A stretch of 64,000 nt of DNA, from positions 186,001 to 250,000 of the forward strand of contig CAVUGU010000005.1 in assembly GCA_963741055.1 (NCBI GenBank), in the 5' to 3' direction. Made by a program: the position numbers and the translations under genes. The stretch comes from Bog-756 sp963741055. GTDB taxonomy: Bacteria > Actinomycetota > Acidimicrobiia > Acidimicrobiales > RAAP-2. Below are positions 1 to 12,143 of the stretch, in pieces. The notes under the pieces were generated by a model. The model ran no database searches, was not told where the DNA came from, and saw only the letters and a list, made by a program, of their open reading frames with translations. Numbering within the stretch: position 1 is the first letter of the stretch; each line of letters opens with the position of its first letter.

Positions 1-3503
<3,503 letters not shown>

Positions 3504-3664
3504 TGCCGTTCCAGCCTACCGGTCACGTGCTGGACACGACCGTTTGAAACGGCGTCCGACCGGCGGTTGGGCTGCGCCTTCGCGCGCTGGCGCGCGAGGT
3601 CGTCGTGGGTGGTGCACCGCCATGAGTCGGTTAGCGTCGACGGAGTGGAGAGCAGGGCCTGAGG

Positions 3665-5156
3665 GTGCCCCGGAATCTGGTCGTCCTCTCGGGCGGTCTC
3701 GACTCGACCGTCTGCATGGCGCTCGCCGAGCGAGAGGCGAACGCACCGCCGCTCGCGCTGACCTTCGACTACTCGCAACGCCACCGCACCGAACTCGACC
3801 GCTCGGCCGGTGTCGCCGGTCACTACGGCGCGGAACACCTGGTGGTGCACCTCGATGCCGCCGAGTGGGGTGGATCCGCCCTCACCGACCCCGCGATCGA
3901 GGTCCCCGCCGGTGGATCGACCGACGGGATCCCCATGACGTACGTGCCGGCACGCAACTCCATCTTCCTGTCGGTCGCTCTCGGTGTCGCGGAGGCCCGC
4001 GACCTCGACGCAGTGTGGATCGGGGTCAACTCGGTCGACTTCTCCGGCTATCCCGACTGCCGACCCGAGTTCATCGAGGCGTTCCGGCAGGTGGCCGTCA
4101 CCGGTCAGCGCCGAGGCGTCGAGGGACGGCCGGTCGAGATACGGACTCCGCTGATCGACGCAACCAAGTCGGAGATCGTCCGCCTCGGAGTCGCGACGGA
4201 TGCGCCGCTCCACCTCACCTGGTCCTGCTACCGGAGTGGCGATCGTCCCTGTGGCGACTGCGACGCCTGCCTGCTGCGCCGGCGCGGGTTCGCCGAGGCG
4301 GGCGTCGCGGACCCCGCTCCCGGCGTGAGCGTGACGTCTGAACCGGAAGACATCCTCGTCACCGAGATCTTCTCGGCGATCCAGGGCGAAGGCGCCCTGG
4401 TCGGCGAGCGCCAGGTCTTCGTACGCCTCACCGGTTGCAACATCCGTTGTGGGTACTGCGACCAACCCGAGGCGCTCGAGCGGCGTCCCGGCCCGTGTCG
4501 CATCGAGCAGACCCCGGGCCTGCGCGATTGGGCGGTACGGGAAAGCCCGCTCCCCATCTCGTCGGTCGCCGAGGCGGTCGACCAGCTCTGCTCGGCGCTC
4601 CACCACCACTCGATCAGCCTCACCGGTGGCGAACCACTGCTGCAGTCGGTACGAGTGGCGGCGCTCGCCGCGCACCTGTCGAGAAATGGGCACGACCTCA
4701 TGCTCGAGACGAACGGCACCCTGGTCGCGGCGTTCCGCCGCATCCGTCCGTGGCTCCGCTACGTGAGCATGGACCTGAAGCTGCCGAGCGTCGACGGGGA
4801 GCGGGTGGACCCCGACGTCCAACGGAGCTTCCTTCGGACCGCGCTCGAGGTGGATCGCCCGACCTGGGTCAAGATCGTGATCGGCCCGAAAACCGATCTC
4901 GACGAGTTCGACGGTGCCGTTTCCATGGTGTTCGAGGAAGCAATGAACGCGGCGCGCACCAGGGGGGAGGCGAACCCCGAGGCCCACGCGCTCTCCTCTG
5001 GCCCGGAGGTCTTCCTTCAGCCGGTCACCCCCTTCGGCACGGTGCTCGAGGCGCCGACCCCCGAGCAGGTGCTCGAGTTGCAGGCCCGCGCCCTCGGTCA
5101 CTACCCGCGGGTACGGGTGGTCCCACAGACACACAAGGCCATCGGGCCAGCTCTGA
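3665..5156 (+). CDS. queC-queE: QueC-QueE fusion: 7-cyano-7-deazaguanine synthase joined to 7-carboxy-7-deazaguanine synthase
   Basis: Two successive enzymes of preQ0 synthesis in one reading frame. The QueC part has the PP-loop SGGLDS at residues 9-14 and a C-terminal zinc site (CYRSGDRPCGDCDAC). The QueE part begins near residue 230 (TEIFSAIQGEG) and has the radical-SAM cluster motif CNIRCGYCD with Cys258, Cys262 and Cys265, followed by SLTGGEPLLQ. It closes with the typical QueE ending VVPQTHKAIG. There is no stop or plausible start between the halves, so the fusion is seen directly. The annotated end assumes one extra C near 5146, after which QL and a TGA follow at 5154-5156; without it the frame runs on to 6745 across antisense sequence. 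QueE converts CPH4 to CDG and QueC converts CDG to preQ0. QueD and FolE are not in the window. GTG start. Confidence 0.9.
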
Positions 5157-5229
5157 CCGGCGGGCGTCGACCAGCGGGGCGTCGAACGACACGGCGATCG
5201 TCGGCGTCGGCCCGAACAGAACGTGGGGA

Positions 5230-5969
5230 TCAGGCCGCCGGCGCGCTCGACGAGCTCGGCGAAGGCGGCCGGCGCGGTCACCGGGAGCAGATGACCGGAG
5301 TCGACCCTGATCACCGTCGTCGTCGGCGGCAGCCGCGCGGCCATCACCTCCTGGATGTCCGGAGGCACCGGACGGTCCCGCTCGTTGAGCACGTAGGTGA
5401 TCGGGATCCCTGCCACGCCCGACCAGCGGACCGGCTGGAAGTAGTGGTGCACCGTGTCCTCGACGTAGCGCGCCGGGTCGGCGACGTAGGCGACCGTCTC
5501 GTCGTCGAGCGGGTCACCGCCATACGAGGTGCGGACCGCGTCGAGGTCGCCGGGCACTCCCGGCAGGGTGATCGACCGGCCGTCTCGGGTCGCCGCCTCG
5601 ACCGCGGCGATCAGGCCCTCGCGCGTGGCGTGGCTTCATGCACTCGACGCCGCAGCCTCCTTCGGGCGGCACCAGAGCGGCGTTCAACACGATGGCCCCG
5701 ACCCTCGTGCCGAGGGCGGCGACCACACCGGGGACGACCAGGCCGCCCGAGGAGTGCGCGACCAGCGTCAGCGGATCGTCGATCTCCGCCCGCTCGACGT
5801 CGGCCACCACCGACTCGACCTCGTCGTCGACCGACAAGGTCGCCAGGTCGGCCGGGCGGTCGGCCCGACCGGGGAGGTCGACCGCGATGGCGGGACGATC
5901 GAGGTACGGGAGCAACCGGTCCCAAAAGCGCGCCGTGGTCCCTCCGCCGTGCAGCAGCACCAGCGACAT
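5230..5969 (-). CDS. Alpha/beta hydrolase
   Basis: Alpha/beta-hydrolase fold esterase- or lactonase-like protein of unknown substrate. The oxyanion-hole region is VLLHGGGTTARFWDRLLPYL and the nucleophile elbow is VAHSSGGLV (GxSxG-like, Ser in HSSGG). A C-terminal DSGHLLP supplies the catalytic His. The reading frame shifts near 5636, and the second half (SYGGDPLDDETVAYV onward) is in another frame. The 3' end is uncertain: the post-slip frame has no stop for a long way, and a further single-base slip would give the TGA at 5230-5232, leaving a short gap before the convergent queC-queE gene. ATG start at 5969. Confidence 0.72.
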
Positions 5970-6010
5970 CTCGACGACGAGATCTGCGCGCGGGAACGGG
6001 CAGTGGTCCG

Positions 6011-6325
6011 CTACCCGATCCGGTTCAGCACCGGCGCGGGCGCCTGGCCGTTCACCACCTTCTTGAACGCGGCCCCTGCGGTGACCTTCGGGCTCTTCGA
6101 CGCCTTGATAGCGATGGGTTCACCCGTCTGAGGGTTCCGACCCGTCCTTGCGGCGCGCTGGGTCTGGTCGAACGTCACGAACCCGGTGATGACCACCTTC
6201 TCTCCCTTCGCCACGTTCGCCACCACGACGTCTTCCAGCCCTCCGAGGACGGTCGCGACGTCCTTCGACGTCGCGCCGGTGTGGGCGGCGACGGCCGCGA
6301 TCAGATCGGTCTTGGAAACAGGCAC
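6011..6325 (-). CDS. HU-family nucleoid protein (short form)
   Basis: About 104-residue HU/IHF-type DNA-bending protein. It starts VPVSKTDLIAAVAAHTG and has the beta-arm segment GRNPQTGEPIAI and the C-terminal ending FKKVV. The GTG at 6325 is chosen because it follows a good AAGGAGAG ribosome site and gives the usual HU N-terminus; the longer open frame extends upstream without HU similarity. Unlike the second HU in this window (17.9 kb), it has no lysine/alanine tail. It is transcribed divergently from the hydrolase at 6435. Confidence 0.93.
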   Translation of the reverse strand: MPVSKTDLIAAVAAHTGATSKDVATVLGGLEDVVVANVAKGEKVVITGFVTFDQTQRAARTGRNPQTGEPIAIKASKSPKVTAGAAFKKVVNGQAPAPVLNRIG

Positions 6326-6434
6326 GGTCTCTCCTTCGCACTCGGGAGCCCACACAATGCACGATGCGGCACCCGGTGTGGTGCATCGGCAGGTCTGGCG
6401 GACCCGTTGGGCCCCCTGCCAGGCTGTTTCGAGG

Positions 6435-7232
6435 ATGCCAGCGACCCACCAGCTCGCCGTGACCGAGCACCTCCCCGAGGGCCCGGGGAGAAAAGGCCCG
6501 CTCGTGGTGCTCGTCCACGGCTCGCTCGACCGGGCGAGCAGCTTCGCCCGGGTGGTGCGCCGGCTCGACGACCTCCACACCGTCGCGTACGACCGGCGCG
6601 GCTACGACCGGTCGCGCGTCTCCCCGATCCACGACACGATCGACGGTCACATCGAGGATCTCCTCGCAGTAGTCGACGGGCGGCCGGCGGTGGTGGTCGG
6701 GCACAGTTACGGCGGTGTCATCGCGCTCGGCGCCGCGGTGCGTGAAGGGGGGAAGGGATCGATCCTCTCGCTCGCCGCGTACGAGCCACCTCTCCCCTGG
6801 CTCGGCTTCCGGCGCAACCCACCCCCCGGCAGTGCGGGGGCGCGACCCGACGGCGAGGACCCCGCAGAGGCCGCCGAGCGATTCTTCCGGCGGATGGTCG
6901 GGGACAGCGCGTGGGAGCGCCTGCCCGACAAGGTCAAGGCAGAGCGGCGTGCCGACGGTCCGGCTCTCGTCGCCGAGCTCGGTGCCATCCGACTCGACAC
7001 GCCGCCTTTCGATCCGACCGAGCTCGCCATCCCGGCGGTGTTCGGCCGGGGCGGCGCGTCGCTCCCCCACCACCGCGAAACCGTCGCCTGGCTGGTGGCG
7101 CACATCCCGGGTTCGGTGATGGTCGAGATACCCGGTGCCGCGCACGGCGCGCACCTCACCCATCCCGACGCCTTCGCCGATTTCGCGCGCACCGCGCTTT
7201 CCCGGGCCGGTTCGCCGGGAGTGCCGGGGTGA
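6435..7232 (+). CDS. Alpha/beta hydrolase
   Basis: Complete alpha/beta hydrolase of about 265 residues. Seen motifs are VVLVHGSLDRASSF (oxyanion hole), VVGHSYGGV (nucleophile elbow, Ser in GHSYGG) and a C-terminal AAHGAHLTHPDAF with the catalytic His. The ATG at 6435 is preferred over upstream starts in the same open frame because the fold begins here. Its stop overlaps the GTG start of the downstream epimerase by 3 bases, so the two are probably translationally coupled. The substrate cannot be inferred. Confidence 0.85.
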   Translation: MPATHQLAVTEHLPEGPGRKGPLVVLVHGSLDRASSFARVVRRLDDLHTVAYDRRGYDRSRVSPIHDTIDGHIEDLLAVVDGRPAVVVGHSYGGVIALGAAVREGGKGSILSLAAYEPPLPWLGFRRNPPPGSAGARPDGEDPAEAAERFFRRMVGDSAWERLPDKVKAERRADGPALVAELGAIRLDTPPFDPTELAIPAVFGRGGASLPHHRETVAWLVAHIPGSVMVEIPGAAHGAHLTHPDAFADFARTALSRAGSPGVPG

Positions 7233-8174
7233 GAGTCCTCGTCGCCGGTTCGTCCGGTCTGATCGGAACCGCCCTCGTCCAACACCTGACCGAGCGCGGA
7301 CATTCGGTGACCCGCCTGGTCCGCAGCGTCGACGCGTCGGGGGAGAAGGACGCGCCGGCGGACAGCCGGGTCGGGAACATCGAGTGGGAGCCGGCCGCCG
7401 GAATCCTCGATCTCGACGCGCTCGCTCGCGCCGGGCCCTTCGACGCCGCGGTCAACCTCGCGGGCGCCGGAATCGGCGACCGGCGTTGGTCGACCGCGCG
7501 CAAGCAGGCGATCCTCGCGAGCCGCACCGCCGCGACCCGACTGCTGGCGAACTCACTTGCCGCGCTCTCACACCCGCCGTCGACACTCGTCAACGCGTCG
7601 GCGGTCGGGTTCTACGGCGACGGCGGTGACCGAGAACTGACCGAGCACTCGAGCTCCGGCTCGGGCTTCCTCGCCGCGGTCTGTCGGGCGTGGGAGGCAG
7701 CCACCGCGCCGGCGAGCGACGCCGGCATCCGCACCGTCGTCCTCCGCAGCGGCATCGTGCTCACCGCTCGGGGCGGAGCGCTCGCCCGCCAGCTCCCGCT
7801 CTTCCGCCTCGGCGTCGGAGGTCGGCTCGGTCGAGGCAGCGCAGTACCGGAGCTGGATCACCCTGCGGGACGAAGTCCGGGTGATCCTCCATTGCCTCGA
7901 AGACAGCAGTCTGCGCGGGCCGGTCAACGCGACGGCACCCCATCCGGTCACCGACGCCGAGTTCGCCAACGCGCTCGGCGATGCACTCGGCCGACCCGCC
8001 CTGCTGGCCGTGCCCGGGTTCGCGCTGCGGGTCGCCCTCGGGAAGGAGATGGCGACCGAGCTCCTGCTGATCGGCCAGCGCGCCCTCCCCGCCGCGCTCT
8101 CGACGCGCGCCTTCCCCTTCTCCGACGAAGTCATCGCCGACGCCCTCCAGTGGGCACTGTCGGACCGGGGCTGA
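7229..8174 (+). CDS. TIGR01777-type NAD(P)-dependent epimerase (SDR-like)
   Basis: Extended short-chain dehydrogenase family protein of the TIGR01777/YfcH type. The N-terminal nucleotide-binding motif is VAGSSGLIGTALVQHL (GxxGxxG), then VNLAGAGI and NASAVGFYG, which are typical of the subfamily. The C-terminal DUF1731 part (LGRPALLAVPGFALRVALG) is present. The frame slips near 7838: after GRLGRGS the sequence continues as QYRSWITLRDEVRVIL in another frame, matching the expected SWI-DEV segment. The GTG start overlaps the stop of the upstream hydrolase. In vivo substrate unknown. Confidence 0.87.
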
Positions 8175-8268
8175 GCAGCCGCGGAGCCGCAGCGGAGCCA
8201 CCGGACCGGGTGCCGGTACGCTGTCGGCGGCCCGAGCGGGCCCTGCCGCCACAGGGGGATTTCCAGTC

Positions 8269-9535
8269 ATGACCAGCACCACCGAGCGACCGGAACGCGC
8301 AAGTGGAGCGTGACCGCGGTGCCGAACCGGCTCTCGAGGACTTCGAAGTCGAGGTGCGCGGCTTCTTCGAGGACCACGCCACGAGGCGGACCGAGGAGGC
8401 CTTCGTCTGGGGTGAGGGGTCGGACGCGGTGGGACTCTTCCCGGAGCGGACGCCCGACGAAGAGGCGGCGGGTGTCGTCGCGGCCAAGGCCTGGGCGGCA
8501 ACCGTCTTCGACGCAGGGTACGGATGGCTCACCGGGCCGATCGAGTACGGCGGTCGCGGGCTGTCCCGTGAGTACCAGCGCACCTTCGACCGGATCGGGA
8601 GCGACTACCGCACCCCTTCGATGTCCCTCTTCGGCATCGGCCTCGGCATGGTCGCGCCGACCATCCTCGCCCATGCGATCGAGGAGGTGAAGCAGGCCTA
8701 CCTCCAACCCATGCACCGCGGGGACATCGTGGGCTGCCAGCTCTTCAGCGAACCCGGTGCGGGGTCCGACCTCGCCTCCCTCCAGACCCGCGCGGAGCGC
8801 GACGGTGACGAGTGGGTGGTCAACGGACAGAAGGTGTGGACGTCGGGGGCCCACCTCTCCGACATCGGGGAGATCATCTGCCGGACCGATCCCGACGCGC
8901 CGAAACACCGCGGCCTCACCGGCTTCGTGGTCGACATGCACGCGCCCGGTGTCGAGGTCCGGCCCCTCCGGCAGATGACCGGGGGCGCGTCGTTCAACGA
9001 GGTCTTCTTCACCGACGTGCGGATCCCCGACTCGCACCGGCTCGGCGAGGTCAACGGCGGATGGACCGTCGCGCTCACCACGCTGATGAACGAGCGGGCC
9101 GCCATCGGGAGCGGTGGAGGCGGCGGGGTCGGATTGCCGACCACCACCCGGTTGATCGAGACCGCGCGGGCGATGGGCAAGGCCGCCGACCCGCTCGTCC
9201 GCCAGCAGCTCGCCGACGTGATCGTCCACGAACGGGTGGCCCGGTACACCAACCTCCGAGCCATGGCCAAGGTGGCGGCGGGCGGTTTGCCCGGGCCGGA
9301 GATGTCCATCGCCAAGCTCTCCTTGACCAACAACATGGTCCGGGTCGCCGAAGTCGTCGCGGCGATCCTCGGTAGCCAGCTCGTCGCGGACTCCGGCGCG
9401 TGGGGTACCTACGCGTGGTCGCAGTACGTCCTCGGTGTGCCCGGGCTCCGGATCGCCGGTGGCAGCGACGAGGTCATGCACAACATCATCGGCGAGCGGG
9501 TGCTCGGCCTGCCGAAGGAGCCGAGCCCGGCCTGA
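8269..9535 (+). CDS. Acyl-CoA dehydrogenase (FadE family)
   Basis: FAD-dependent acyl-CoA dehydrogenase of about 420 residues with the complete three-domain layout. Seen motifs are LFSEPGAGSDLASLQTRAER in the flavin/substrate region, VNGQKVWTSGAH, and the C-terminal AGGSDEVMHNIIGERVLG. The ATG at 8269 gives MTSTTERPERA but must slip one base near 8298 to join the main frame; alternatively translation begins at the in-frame GTG 8303. The physiological substrate is unknown. It resembles the FadE enzymes that actinobacteria use for lipid and sterol acyl-CoAs, but it stands alone here, away from the chs operon. Confidence 0.9.
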
Positions 9536-9551
9536 GTTGGCGTCGGCCAGG

Positions 9552-10205
9552 TCAGCGAAACGCCATGCCGTCGACGAATGCCCACGACCGGCGGTGGATG
9601 GAGGTCAGTCCGAACCCGGCCAACGCGAGCTTGTGCACGCGGGTCGGGTAGCCCTTGTTCCGGTCGAAGTCGAAGGCCGGGAAGCTCGGCGCGAGTGAGC
9701 GCATCATCCGGTCGCGGGTGACCTTGGCGACGATCGAGGCGGCGGCGATCGAGACGCAGGCCGCGTCGCCGCGGACCACGGTGCGGACGGCAGGCCGCGC
9801 GGTGACGCTGCCCCGGTTCCCGTCTTCGTCCGGTTCGGTCAGGTAGTCGAAGGACCCGTCGAGGAGGATCGCGTCGGGATGGGTGGAGAGACCCGCCAGC
9901 GCCCGGCGCGCGGCGAGACGCAGCGCGGCGGTCATCCCGAGCCGATCGCACTCCTCGGGGTCGGCGTGCCCGACCGACCACTCGCGACACCACGCGGCGA
10001 CCCGGGGGAAGATCTCCTCGCGCTCGTCCTCGGCGAGCGCCTTCGAGTCGCAGATCCCTTCGGGAGGCGGCTCGTCGTCGCGGAAGACCGCGACCCCGAC
10101 CGACGCCGGGCCGGCCCAAGCACCTCGCCCCACCTCGTCGATGCCCGCCACGAGGAGGCCGTCACCGATCAGCTCGCGCTCCCTGACGTCGTCCGGCCAC
10201 TGCAT
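9552..10205 (-). CDS. rnhB: Ribonuclease HII
   Basis: Endonuclease that removes ribonucleotides and RNA primers from RNA:DNA hybrids. Asp23 and Glu24 lie in GIDEVGRGAWAGP, the diagnostic RNase HII active-site motif. Further motifs are CDSKAL, AAASIVAKVTRD and NKGYPT. Length (217 residues) is normal. ATG start at 10205. It lies between a convergent FadE gene and an acyl-CoA ligase on the same strand. Confidence 0.96.
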   Translation of the reverse strand: MQWPDDVRERELIGDGLLVAGIDEVGRGAWAGPASVGVAVFRDDEPPPEGICDSKALAEDEREEIFPRVAAWCREWSVGHADPEECDRLGMTAALRLAARRALAGLSTHPDAILLDGSFDYLTEPDEDGNRGSVTARPAVRTVVRGDAACVSIAAASIVAKVTRDRMMRSLAPSFPAFDFDRNKGYPTRVHKLALAGFGLTSIHRRSWAFVDGMAFR

Positions 10206-10228
10206 CGCGGCCAGACGCTATCCCCGCC

Positions 10229-11768
10229 TCACCGGCCGAGCCGGGATCGCACGACCTTCCCGAGCGAGTTACGCGGCAGCTCCCCGACGACATGCAGCTC
10301 CCGGGGCAGCTTGTAGGACGCGAGGGACGCTGCGGCGAAGGCGGTCAGCTCGTCGAGCGTCGGAGGCGCCCCGTCGGGCACCACCCAGGCGGTGACCACC
10401 TCGCCCCACTCGTCCGACGGGCTGCCACCCACCGCCACCTCGGCCACCCGCGGGTGGGCGAGCAACACCTCTTCGACCTCGACGGGCGAGACGTTGTGAC
10501 CCCCGGAGATGACCAGCTCCTTCAGTCGGCCCTTCACCACCAGGTAGCCCTCGTCGTCCACCCCGAGGTCGCCGGTGTGGAACCAAGGCGCTCCTCCGTC
10601 GGCCGCCGGCTCGAACGACTCGGAGGCGTCCTTTCCCCAGTAGCCGTCGAAGACGCTCGGTCCTCGCACGAGGACCTCGTCGTCGTCCGCAATGGCCACC
10701 TCGACCCACGGCAGCGGGAAGCCGACCGTGCCGGCGCGTCGCTCGCCGTCGTAGGGGTTGGAGGTGATCATCAATGTCTCGGTCATCCCGTAACGCTCGA
10801 GCAGCACCGAGCCGACCGCGCGGCTCGCCTCGGCGTGCAGTTCGCGGGCCAGGGGTGCCGAGCCGGACACGCACAACCGAAGGCTCGAGAGTCCCTCGGC
10901 GAGACCCGAGCGCACCAGGCGGTGGTACATGGTCGGGACACCGAAGAAGAGCGAGGCCCGCTGCTCGGCGGCCGACTCGACGACTCGAGCGGGGTCGAAC
11001 GCCGGGAGGAGCACCGCCGACCCCCCGGCGAGGAGGGTGCCGTAGACCCCGACGCACAGCCCGTGCGCGTGGTACACGGGAAGCGCGTGGACCAGCCGGT
11101 CGTCGGGCTCCCACCGCCAGGCGATGCCGACCGACTCGACGCCGGCCCGCAGGTTGCGCTGGCGCAGGACCGCGCCCTTCGGCGCGCCGGTGGTGCCCGA
11201 CGTGAAACAGATGAGCGCCGGATCGTCCGGGCCGGCCTGGTCGAGCACGACCGGAGGGTGCTCGGGCAGCTCCAGCTCCACTCCGACCATCCGGGGAGGA
11301 GACGGCGTCACCCGTCGCAGGCGGGCGCCGAGCGTGGCGTCCCCGAGGATCGCGAGCGACGGCTCGACCTCCTCGACGACGTGAGCGAGCTCGCGCTCGG
11401 AGCTCCCGGGATTGAGCGGTACCACCACCAGACCGGCCCGAAGCGCTCCGACGTGGGCCACCAACGCGGCGATCGAAGAGGTCGCCGACCAGAGCACCCG
11501 CGCACCGGGCTCGAGTCCCGCGCCGGCGAGCCGGCCCGCCGCGCGCCTCGTCGCATCCTCGAAACGTGCGGCCGTCCACCAACCGGCGTCGCCGTCGCCT
11601 CCGGTGCCGGCGGGTCGTGTCCTCCGACCAGAGCGGCGCGGCCGGTTCGGCCTCCCACCGCGCCAACCATCCCTCGAGCAGGGTGGCGGTCGGGGCGGTC
11701 GGGGCGGTCGGGGCGGTCGGGGCGGTCGGGGCGGTCGCCGCCGGCAGATGTTCGGTCCACGGGCGCAC
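10229..11768 (-). CDS. AMP-dependent acyl-CoA ligase, MatB-like
   Basis: Adenylate-forming acid-CoA ligase. The phosphate loop is FTSGTTGAPKGAVL, the A5 motif YGMTETLM, the hinge GDLGVDDEGYLVVKGRLKE, and the C-terminal catalytic Lys lies in PRNSLGKVVRSRL. The central part (HALPVYHAHGLCVGVYGTL, FFGVPTMYHRLV) resembles malonyl-CoA synthetase MatB, so a short dicarboxylate is a possible substrate; that is inference. The N-terminus starts at 11768 (MRPWTEHLPAA), runs through a five-copy Ala-Pro-Thr repeat and shifts frame near 11600 before GWWTAARFEDATRRAAGRL. The GC-rich repeat makes a sequence error likely. Confidence 0.88.
11688..11732 (-). repeat. Five tandem 9-bp units coding Ala-Pro-Thr
   Basis: The 9-base unit GGTCGGGGC (plus strand) is repeated five times without a mismatch inside the N-terminus of the acyl-CoA ligase. 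Read on the minus strand it codes (Ala-Pro-Thr)5, a flexible linker-like stretch. Copy number could vary by slippage. Confidence 0.95.
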
Positions 11769-11888
11769 GGGGCTCCCCTCGCTCGATCCGGTCGCAGACC
11801 CGGTGCCGGTGGGATTCCCGGGACGCCGGTCCGGGTCGTAGTCTTAACGAACGGCGGCAGACGTCCGGACGAGCGAGAGGACGAGGCC

Positions 11889-12143
11889 ATGGGATTGATG
11901 GACAAAGTCAAGGCGCAGGCCGAGGTCGGCCTCGCCAAGGCCAGCGAAGCAGGGAAAGCCGGTCAGGCGAAGCTCGACGCGGCGCAGGCCAAGCGGAAGG
12001 CCGACGGGCTCCTCCACGACCTCGGCGTGTCCGTCTACGCCGATCGGACGGGTCGGGGGAAGGACGGGACCGAAAAGGACGCCGACCAGATCGTCCAGCA
12101 ACTGAAGGACTACGAAGCCGAGTACGGCCAGCTCGATCTGTGA
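11889..12143 (+). CDS. Small helical protein, conserved in actinobacteria by appearance
   Basis: 84-residue hydrophilic protein. It begins MGLMDKVKAQAEVGLAKAS and continues with Ala/Lys/Gln-rich heptad-like stretches up to residue 50, which suggests one long helix. The second half (VSVYADRTGRGKDGT, QIVQQLKDYEAEYG) is acidic. No catalytic motif is visible. Many actinobacteria carry similar proteins of unknown function. The ATG is preceded by GAGAGGACGAGGCC. Its stop overlaps the GTG start of the GH38 gene by 2 bases, so co-translation is likely. Confidence 0.75.
   Translation: MGLMDKVKAQAEVGLAKASEAGKAGQAKLDAAQAKRKADGLLHDLGVSVYADRTGRGKDGTEKDADQIVQQLKDYEAEYGQLDL

Noticed and set aside
5157..6745. 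Extension of the queC-queE frame to 6745
   Set aside because: Residues after the QueE ending are antisense to the hydrolase and HU and are Arg/Pro-rich; a single extra C explains the read-through.
11688..11732. 9-bp repeat as regulatory element
   Set aside because: It is in-frame coding sequence for Ala-Pro-Thr units of the ligase N-terminus.
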